Assembly: GCF_022539665.2 (NCBI RefSeq)
Contig: NC_081338.1
Coordinates: forward strand, 2,851,679 to 2,915,678
Length of the DNA stretch: 64,000 nucleotides
Reading direction: 5' to 3'
DNA from: Daphnia carinata
Taxonomy: Eukaryota; Arthropoda; Branchiopoda; Diplostraca; Daphniidae
Below, piece after piece: positions 54,771 through 64,000 of this stretch. The stretch's first letter is position 1; every line of letters begins with the position of its first letter. The notes beneath the pieces were generated by a model. That model did no database searches. It saw nothing but the letters and a program-made list of their open reading frames with translations, and had not been told where the DNA came from. A program made the position numbers and the translations under genes.

Positions 54771-57700
54771 GAAGATGTGGGGGTAGGCGTACTATAGTCA
54801 ATGTCGATTTTGAGCAATAAGAAGAATAGTATATGTAGTCCTTCTGGTGGATTCAGTACATACATACCGTGTCTATATAGTTTTGTGTGCGTGCTGTTGT
54901 TAAATGTTAACGTTGAAGGAGGAAGAGTGCCGCCGCCCGGAAATCTTTGTCAAAAGAGAAAATAAAAAAAAAAAAATGTCTACGAAGGAGGGGTCGATGG
55001 TTGTACATATAAATGGACTTGGTTGTGTTAGAAAAACGGAGGGTTTCTTTTTTTTTTTTTTTTCTTTTTCTTCACAAAGACTTTAGAAAGAGAACCCCCC
55101 CTTTCTCACTCACTGCAGGGTTACTAGACGAATACACATTTTTTCTTTGCTCATTCTCTTTTGCCATTGAATCGGGAGCTGATAGATGAAGGATTCCTTT
55201 TTTTTTTTCATTTCTCTTTCCATTTGTCCGCCAAAGATTGAATACAAAAAAAAAAAACGGGAATATATATATATATATATATACACTAGAAATCAAAATG
55301 ATGTTGAACTAAAAGGGAAGGATGTCGGCAAATGCCTTTAGTTGGATTCGGTATGTATCATTGATATATATACACGGAACCTGGAAGAGGGGGAGAGAAG
55401 AAGCTGTATATATACTGTACATAGAAGAGAAAAAGAAAAAGGAGTGATCATTATAGTTCATGATGAACGAGATCATATCTCGCGGGAGCAGCGGCTGAAA
55501 TCAGCGATATCAGACGACGCAGTATGGGTCCCAGCGGCTGCTGCCAACGGCAGCACGGCCTGCTGAGCTAATATTCTTTTGATTTTTATTGTGTCTCTAT
55601 ATACACACACGCACGCAGCGTAGGACTTTTGCGTGGAACCCAAGAGGGGGTTTGCATTGGCGAGGGGCCGTTACTAGCAGATCCCACAGCAAGTTCATTT
55701 CTGCATCACTAATACGATGGATGTTATACGGCACACGCAAAAAAAAAAAAACGGAGGGGGGGGGGGTATCGTGATCGTTGACATTGGACTATTGCAGACG
55801 TTGTCACATTCAGAGAACAAGAGACTATGAGCCGTTAGGAAGAAAAAAAAAATAATAATAAACTGGAAAAAAAAGAGAGAGATTTAAAAGGGAAATAGAA
55901 ATTAAAGGGATGAAAGGCACAGACAAACGCCAGCAGGGACGATTTTTGTGTGCGGATAAAGCCCGCCTTTCTCGTGTTATGTAAAATGCTTTTCCTTCTT
56001 GAATTACCCAATGACCTGAAGAAGATGAAAAATGGGAACCCTGAAACAGAAACAAAAACAAAAAAAAAAAAGAAGGAAAGAGGAATGGTGACTCGAGATT
56101 TTTAATCTGATCATTGCTATAGTTTTTGGTCTTGAGCCAAAACGCCATCTCGCTTCTTCTTTTGTTTTCTTCTCTCTTTCCTACCCGATTTCTTTTGATT
56201 ACATTTTTTGGCATCCACCGAATCTACCCTATTTCATTATTTTTAAAATGCAACTTGTTTATTGCTCGACTCCTTCACTTGCCATCGATGAACATTGCGC
56301 ACAATATTACCCGTTATTGACACGCAAAAGAGCCAAGCCTCTGTGCGCGTTTCTGTCGATGCTGAAAAAGGATGAAGGGCATAGACTACAGCGAGTTAAT
56401 ATATGCGCAGCGGTGACAATTCAAAAGTTTTAACACCTGGGCATTTCAATTGTTAATTTCCCTCCTCTCGTTTCAACTCGACTCCAAAGGTGTATAGGAG
56501 TGTGTAGGAGGATCGATATACAGAGGAGAGGGTTGGATGTGGCATGGAACAGCTCTTATTATATTCCAGCCGGCAGCAACACCCCCCACCCCTGTTGACC
56601 TTTTTTATTCTAATATTCTTTCTTGATACTATATGCCTATCGTTTTGCTACTTCTCTTTTTTTTTTTTTTTTTTTTTGTGTGAACTAACATCGATCAGTT
56701 AGAATGAAAAGCTTGTAGAGGCCTTTGTTATATACCTTGCCGCTTTTGGATGACCCTGTTGGCAGCTTTTATTTTATTTTTAACACTTGTGCCTTTTGTT
56801 ATTGTGACCGGGTACTTATTGGCTGAAGTTTTGGGAAAAAAACGGGGGTCGATCAATTTGTTTCGTCAAATGGCCCACAACAGGCCAAGTCTATTTGGGT
56901 AGGCGATGAAACGATAGGGAGCGACCTCAATGCCAAATGCCAATCGGTGTCAATGTCTATTTGCATGCAAATGATGGGTTTTCAAACGACATTGGGAGAT
57001 CGTCTCAAGTTACACGATGAATAATTCATGTATTGTGTCGTTTCTTCAATTTTTAATTCGACGGGTGTTTTTTTCGAAAAAAAAAAATGAAATAAAGAAT
57101 GACCGTATGATGTATACAACAATGTTGCCTGTCTCCTTTTATGTATCTCTCAACACAATCCTTGTCCCTGCTGTTGGCTGCTTCCCTTTTGTACAAAATA
57201 GGACAAGGCGAAAAACGTTAGAAAGGGGGGGGGGGGGAGAAAATGAATATAAATCAATCGAAAAAAAAAAAAATAAAAAAATTTATACATCCACCGACGG
57301 CAAAATCAAAAATTTCATACAAGAAGGGTGGATATTGAATTTTGTTGCAGCCCATTCGAAATGAAGGGGGGAGGTGGATACCCTATCTCTTCTGTTGTGT
57401 GTACATGTATTTGTAATATCAATTTCTCCGGCTAAAAATAAATAAAAAAAAGATGATATTATAAAAAAGGGTGCTGTAATCTGGTGCAAAGGACAACAAG
57501 AAAAAAAAAAGCCGCGGCTGCTCGGCTATCAACGGCAGCGTGCCGATGATTTATGACTGTGAGGATGTTGCCCCGTTGTTGTTTCTTTTTCGGGGGAGGG
57601 CTATTGTGTCTCTATTTATGGACGATGATAGTCTAGAATTTCTTTTTTTTTTTTTTTTTTTTTTTCCTTTTTCGCACGACGCCTACGTGAACTAGTGTCT

Positions 57701-60049
57701 GCCTTTTGTGCCAGACACATAAAGTCTTCCGTATATTATATAGCAGCTCCTCTATTTTTATAGAGGTGCCCTTTTTATCGAAACAGAATAAAGAGAGGGG
57801 TTGGTTTCACAGAGTGACTTTGCAGTGCAAGTGACAAGCCGCAAGCTGATGTGTTTCTCATAGCCCCCCCCCCCCCTCAAAAATGAGATGTCTCTCTTAT
57901 TATTATTATTTTTTTTTTTTTTATCTTTTTCAATCGTTGAATTTTCTGTATAGAAAACTCATTCGTCATTTTTTTTTTGATGGTTCTATACCCTCGGATG
58001 TCAGGCGACGTGCGACCACAACTGGTGACGTGGCTCGGATCGTTCAAGCGGGGGCCTCACGTCAACGATGTCCTATTGATGTATAGACATGTCCATAAGC
58101 ACAAAGGAGTCCTCTGTGTCATCCGCATTTCCTGCGGAATAGTATTTTAGCAAAATAAAAAGGTGTTTGAAGAGGATCGGGATAATACGAGGGACTGATA
58201 ATCGTTTATATCCGACGTGTACGCTGAAGGATGTATTGTGATGTGCGAAAAATGAGCACAACAGAAGCAAACTCATCGGTCAAGAAGCCGCTTTTATTGG
58301 CCAGACATTTTCAAGAAAAAAAAAATAAAAAAAATCTGTTTTCTTTTCGGCGTTAGACACTCGACACACCTTTCTGATCGGCCCCCATTGAAAGTCTTGT
58401 CAGCTTTTTTAAAAAATTATTCGGCCATGTCCACAGCAAGGATTGGACAGTTGTTCCCAGTCTAGGACGTGCACGCTTATATATCACATAAGGTGCATAT
58501 TATACTGTATATATACAATATATGAAATATTACCGTAACGTTGCTTTCTATACATTTTTTTCCATAACCTGGAGAAAAAAAAAAAAAAAAAAAAAAGGCT
58601 TCGAGGTATTTCCTATTATGTCCATCAGCACATACATTTTTTCGACGTTGTATCGTTATTCGTATATACGTGGCGATATAGCAGCGCACACGTAACACAC
58701 ACAAGGCGATGATGGTGAATGATAAGGGGGGGCCTACGACGAATTACTTCTGTACCATTTGCTTAGCGCAAAGGAAAAAAAAAAAAAAAAAACTTTCATC
58801 GGGGCTGAGTCATGTCGCTATTTTTCCCTGTGTGATATTTTTTTTTTTTTTTTTTATAATATCGCACCTTCGTCTATTAGACGGCGATAGAACATTTTTT
58901 TTTTTTCTTGTGTGATGCTTTTCCTTTAGCTCAATATGGTCAGTATGGCAGAGAACTATTCATCAGTTCTTTCTACTAGCCATTATTAAATGGTATATAG
59001 ACAAGCTGCAAAAGTAGATCCGGCTCGATCATCAACGACACGAGCCTTCATATTCCGAAAATGTGGGGCAGGTATTTGTATAGAATTTGTTTTCTTCTTC
59101 TCCTTTTGAGGTTGAATCCGTTGGTATGTTTATCATTTTGGAGAGGGAAATAACTTCGGTAGACATTGTCCTCTTTTTTTTTTTTTTTTTAGGACTCAGG
59201 TGTCTTTCGTTTGACGCGCGCACGAAACTCAAGCGGCTCCGCCCTTTCGAATACCAACGAGCCACACCCCGGAGGAAGAGGCGAAATAAAACAAAAGAAA
59301 TTTACGCGTGATAGTTTGCAAATAGTACACGAAGAAAAAAAAAATTATCTTAAATTTTCGTTAAACGTGTAAAAATAAGTTGCGTGCCAAATGTTTAGGA
59401 AGACTTTCAATTCAAGTCTCTAATTGTATCAAGTACTGAAATCAGTCGAGGAAAAACAAAATACATTAGTTTTTTCTTATGTATCTGTTATTCTTGTCCA
59501 CTAGGTGACCCGAAAGGTTTCGTTAACAGTTGCCTCGACCCTTTCCAATCTATTGGGATAAGCAATTTTTGAAAAGTCTGTATACTCCACGAATACACTC
59601 TTCAAATGGAAGAATGTATTCAAGTACTGTACATCATCAAGAGAAAACCAAATAAGCTGTATAGCTTTGTACTTTCATCACAAATTGAAGTACATTCGTA
59701 TAGCAGAGATGGAGGTTACTCTAAATGTGATTGGATGTTCGGTAAGCCGGTCACGTCCACTCTCGTCCAACGCAACGCTGTAAAAGCGTCACCACGGCTG
59801 GGATTTCTTCTCAAATAAGCGCATAAAAAGAACGAACTAGCAAATGTATTCAACAAACTCGAAAACATCAACAGCCACATTTCGTAATGATTTGGAATAA
59901 AAATTCGATTCTTTTTTTTTTTTTCACATCGATTTGTTATTTTCTCTTTGAAATCAGTCCGGCCGTTTGTCTGATGCCAATGCATTTAATTCGTACATAA
60001 AAAAATATATATATACTGTATATATAGCAGCACGTATAATGTAATATAA
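54771..60049. other. non-coding DNA
   Basis: No coding exon is recognised. It contains a TA run (55263-55283), poly-T runs (54301, 56655, 57641, 58838), poly-A/G runs and poly-C at 57865. Short ORFs are low-complexity. Homeodomain-type CTAATTAA occurs at 53859-53866, just to the left of this stretch. Confidence 0.5.
55263..55283. repeat. (TA)n run
   Basis: A pure TA dinucleotide run. Confidence 0.85.
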
Positions 60050-60260
60050 AGGCGAGGGAGCCAGTTGCCATGGAGACACCCAATCAACCATGGGTGGCAC
60101 GCGTTCAATTAGGCGGGCGCCCAATGGCCGCAGACCCGCCTCCCCTTCTCGCTTCCCCATAATTCAAGCGCGTCCCGTTGCCACACCGCAAACCACCGCC
60201 TGCCCGTCTATTTATGTGTTATATCAACATAACCTAACTCGAACCATTGCAACGTCGTCG
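60050..60260. promoter_or_regulatory. GC-rich promoter-like island
   Basis: A roughly 200-bp GC-rich patch holding an X-box (60064-60077), two CCAAT boxes (60080-60084 and 60121-60125), GGCGGGCGCC (60112-60121), and CCCGCCTCCCC (60135-60145). The motif mix is typical of a TATA-less promoter. No adjacent coding exon is recognised, so the target may be a distal Pax6 transcript or a gene beyond the window. Confidence 0.42.
60064..60077. promoter_or_regulatory. X-box (RFX-binding) motif
   Basis: GTTGCCATGGAGAC differs from the consensus GTTGCCATGGCAAC at only two positions, both within the right half. It is followed three bases later by CCAAT. RFX sites near CCAAT are known from promoters of ciliary and other RFX targets. 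Confidence 0.5.
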
Positions 60261-62129
60261 ACGTTTTTCTATTTTCCTTTATGATTTCCCCTCCTGTTTC
60301 TTTTTTTTTTTTTTTTTTAAATAAGATGATACGATTGGCTGGACATCCCTCGTGAATGGCTTTCGCAGAACGTGTTGTGTTGTCATTCCATCAAGAATTT
60401 ATTCGTTAAGTGAAACAGACAATTCTTTGGCAATAGTTTGGCTGTTTGATTATTCAGTCTGACATTGTAAAAGAAATAAACAAAGAGGGGGGGGGGGTTA
60501 CATCATTGCAAAGGTATTCGAAAGTGTGCTTATAATCAAAAGAAATCTTCTCTCTTCACGGCGTGATGTAAACGGAGAGAAATCCGACTGACACTCATCA
60601 ACCAGACAGGCTGAAAGAATATATCCTTCATATTTTTGTTTTGAGGGGAAATTCATGCAAATTTTTCCTTCTTCCGTAAACATTTTTTTTGTTTTTCATC
60701 ATCGCTTTAACGGTCGTCTAAAAAAACCAAACAAACAAACAAACATTTGATATTCAAAACGCAGTCAGACAGAGGTCTGGTAAAATAATCTGCGGCTTAA
60801 ACACATAACAGGGTGGGGACTGAACAGATCCACTCTGACGCCACTCCTAAGCACAAAAGAGAACAAGATAAGAACAATTTCCTATGAATTAAAAAATAGA
60901 AAGGATTCTCTCTCGAAATTTGTATGAAATTCAAGTGAATTATAAGATCCTCTTCAATAGCCTACATACTTTGAAAACTCCCTTTGATTATATTCAAAGT
61001 CAACAACTGCTTTGGCCAATCGTCTCATTCAAGTTCTGATCATTTGGTAATTTGTGCAAGTGTTTTTCATTGTATGTGCGTGGTAATATCGATAGTTTTC
61101 GAAAGCTAGTGACGCGTGATTTGCTCGCCCCCCTCCTTTTTTTGCCAGCACAAGTTAATTATACGGATTGATCATGCACAATGAGGACGAACGCAAAAAA
61201 AAAAAAAAAACGGAATTTATTTATTTTATTTTTAGTGAGACGTACACAGTTATATAAGCAGTGGTTTCAACGCATGACTGACCACGTCCCGCAACACGAG
61301 AACACGCGCGAAAAAAAAAAAAGAAAAGTGAAAGAATTTCTCCTTTTTTCGTAATGTAATAGCAAGAGAAAAGGATGTATTAATGCCTCTATTCATTTCT
61401 GTTATAGACTTTGATTTCATCGTCACCTAATCCCTCCCTTTTTTTTTTTGTCCGAAAATATCGTCCCCGTTTGATTCGCCACAACAATTTGATCGTCCTT
61501 CTTCCCCCCATTTCGAAAAATGTTGTAGGGTTTTAAACATTTTGCGAAACCATCACCCTCAACAGCTTCCTATATAACTTTTGATGTACATAAAAGTTAG
61601 AGAGACGCATCTCGGCGGGGCGTCGAATTGGTTTCTCTTTGGTCAGTTCCCCTTTGCGCATTGTACGAGAGCGCGCAAGCACGCAGTACTCTAAAGCCCT
61701 AATGTGTAAATGCTCCTATTATGTACGTTATAATAATAATAATAATAAAAATAGCGGGCTAAAAAAAAAAACGCTGCAACGGGCGCTTTACACCTGATTT
61801 AATCCGCGCCGGGAGTGTACGCGGCAGCTGTTGCGCCGCTCACCCTCCGCGTACGCCACACGCAAGCATAGTCGTCCTCTCTTTTTTTTTTTTTATAACA
61901 TACATATATTCTTTCTACAATTTCTTTAAAAATTTCGAAACGACAGTATAAAGCAACGCATATGTAGAGCTTGTGAGCTGAAAATGAATCAAGCTCTCTT
62001 TGAACGCTGTCAAATACTTTTTTTTGCAGCACGGCACGAATTTTGTTTGCAGTCCGGGCTTTAAATCATTTTGAACTCCAATTAAAACTTCTTTTTATTT
62101 ACGTGCTATATTCCTTAAAAAGAAGCCAT

Positions 62130-62155
62130 TCTCTCTCTCTCTCTCTCTCTCTCTC
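62130..62155. repeat. (CT)n microsatellite
   Basis: A pure CT run of about 26 bp. Confidence 0.9.
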
Positions 62156-62828
62156 CCTTCTCCTTAGAGTTTAAACAGTACTATATACAGGCTATATAAT
62201 TTTGAAAAAAAAAAAAAAAATGGTTATGAAAAGAAAGAAAAAATAAATAAATTGAATGCTTTTGATGGCCATCAAGAGCAGTGACGCGACGAATAAGAGT
62301 CAGCGGAATCACCGGCGGAAATTCTATATATTGCGTTCCATCCCAAACAGAATCAAAAATGGAATAGCCGAGATTTTCTGACGCGTATGTTTTTTTCATC
62401 CATGGAACATTTTCTTGTGTGTTTGCGGCTATTAAGGCAATGTCACATACATATAGAAGAACGTCTATAGACAACACACACACACACACACACACGTACA
62501 AGATTGTTGTTATAACTGGAGTACAAAAGCGGGCCGGCTTTTTTTCAACAACAAGAAATGTTTGAGACCGCGGGGGCACCCCAAACAATGAATGAACGAC
62601 ATCGCATCTAACAGCGTCGAGAAGAAGATGCGGCGCTGTGGGCTTTCGCGGCTCGTCAGAGAAAGAAAAAAAGGGGCCTCGCGTGCTGCCCGTTTCTCTC
62701 TTCTTTTATTTTTTCGGGCCGCGCGCGCGTTTAATGGTGCCTGAATATAACGGGCGGCGGCACTCGAGTCCATCGCAGCGGAAACGGCAATAAGGAACGA
62801 CCGGCTATGCGCTTAGTAGTCCTCTTCT

Positions 62829-62831
<3 letters not shown>

Positions 62832-62862
<31 letters not shown>
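62832..62862. repeat. (GT)n microsatellite
   Basis: A pure GT run of about 31 bp. Confidence 0.92.
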
Positions 62863-62865
<3 letters not shown>

Positions 62866-64000
62866 TGATCTAGATGATTGGAGGGAAAATAATAAAAACG
62901 GAGGGGGGAAATTTGGACGTTGAATCGTCCAGCTTTAAGTCGAGTATATAATGCAGTCAGCCATGCAAAAATCAAACCGTACATGACCGTTTCAATCCCA
63001 TTACGAGCGCGCGCGCAAAAAAAAAAAAAAAAAAGTCAAGGATTACACGTTACGTTTTGATACTTGTACAACAACAACACAAAATGTTGTGTACAATGCG
63101 TAAGGGTCTTTTTCCGCTCGCTTTGTACCTCCTCCTCATCAAGAACATGACCTGTTCCTATTGTCGTGGTCTATTTTGGATGTACAAAACGTCATTGTTG
63201 TGCATAATTCAACAGTCGATATGTCCTGCAGGTGGAAATCGACGGGATAGAAGTGATAAGTGTAGAGACACGCGTGTTGTGCAGCACGGATTGCAATCGC
63301 ATGCAAAAAAAGGCTGCACTTCCTAATGGACGTCGTGTTATATAACGTGATGGGAACAAAGTTTTTTGGTTGGGGTGTTGGGACCTTCAATTTTGAAGAT
63401 GCCGAAATGTTGGAAATTGGTAATGAAAAAAACGAGCTGCATTATGTGAGGAAGAGCAGTGCACATAATTACGCGCAAACTTTCGCCAGAAATCAAATCG
63501 TTTGGGAACGTCTAACTTTCCTTGCGACGAGTTGTACATATATTAAAAAATGAGATGGATTAGATTAAAAAAAAAAAAAAAACTTTAGTGGCGTTTAATC
63601 ATCGGCATACATTGTAGGTATAATTTAAACTTGTATGAATGAGCTGTTGGGATCGACGTCTTGGCCATTATTACATTGAAATTCAAAGCGCATGATAATG
63701 AGTTTTCCATAGCGACTGTAGACTTGATTCCCAATCAAAAACAATTTTTTTTTTCCTTTTTTTATTTTTAACAGCCTGAAATAAAAAGAGCATCATCACG
63801 GAATTAATTGGGTTGATTTCTTTTATTTGTTTTTTTTTTCGTATATACGCTTGACGTCATCGTCATCGCCAACGCCCCGTTGTATAGGACGAATCACTGG
63901 TTATTTAGCATTCGAAAAATAGGGCGGGGGACGTGATTTTGCGGGGGATAATGTCACCCATATAATTGCCCATTCAAGATCAAATAAAAAATGACTTCGT

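Larger units (their letters stand above)
60261..64000. other. non-coding right edge
   Basis: No coding exon is recognised. It contains (CT)n at 62130-62155, (CA)n at 62479-62496, (GT)n at 62832-62862, an AAT run near 61731-61748, a GC-rich patch at 62520-62790 and an AATTAATTG homeodomain-type site near 63802. A 75-codon ORF at 63326-63553 is treated in findings. Confidence 0.45.

Noticed and set aside
59990-60030. TA-rich hairpin (TATATATACTGTATATATA) as a microRNA precursor
   Set aside because: It is simple-repeat palindromic sequence with a very short loop, like other TA runs in the window; not a credible miRNA hairpin.

Overview
This is nuclear DNA of an arthropod, most likely a cladoceran crustacean (Daphnia-like). 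The protein-coding genes have many exons and most introns are only about 55-75 bp. The Pax6 gene has arthropod eyeless-type residues, and the non-coding DNA is full of long A/T and G/C homopolymers and dinucleotide runs. The genus is inferred from this general character, not from a diagnostic sequence. No prokaryotic features, rRNA, tRNA or CRISPR were seen. Exon chains were built by hand from GT-AG junctions, reading-frame continuity and remembered family alignments. For all five main genes the summed exon lengths divide by three.

Layout, left to right. (1) 1-3582: mostly non-coding, with a few splice-bounded open exons on the + strand that may belong to an unidentified gene. (2) 3583-9998, minus: CECR2, a chromatin-remodelling bromodomain protein of about 1917 aa with a very long Gln-rich tail. 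(3) 9999-10604: a short divergent promoter with a perfect DRE motif. (4) 10605-15098, plus: TTC17, a TPR protein with a signal peptide, about 1096 aa, with a possible alternative last exon at 15462-15629. (5) 15630-20600: non-coding DNA with a cluster of CRE-like sites, a TATA box and possible spliced transcript, then a composite direct/inverted repeat at about 18910-20600. (6) 21113-29365, minus: mini spindles/CKAP5 (XMAP215), 29 exons, about 2028 aa, with two introns that appear to use GC donors. (7) 30129-31472, plus: a short ZC3H11A-type CCCH zinc-finger protein. (8) 32139-45642, minus: Pax6 (eyeless class), ten coding exons, about 617 aa, with introns of 6.7, 3.0 and 1.5 kb. (9) 45671-64000: about 18 kb with no recognisable coding exon. 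This is probably the 5' leader introns and upstream regulatory DNA of Pax6; it has promoter-like GC/CCAAT patches near 50.55 kb and 60.1 kb and strong minus-strand splice donors at 49.84 and 54.77 kb.

The genes do not form a pathway: three housekeeping or cytoskeletal genes, one chromatin gene and one mRNA-export gene sit beside a developmental master regulator. The notable context is that TTC17, CKAP5 and PAX6 also share the short arm of human chromosome 11, so this may be a remnant of an ancient linkage group. I found no undescribed defence or mobile system. The best leads are the conserved linkage, the vertebrate-like Pax6 gene structure, the GC-AG introns, the palindromic repeat, the CRE cluster, and the non-coding domain upstream of Pax6.
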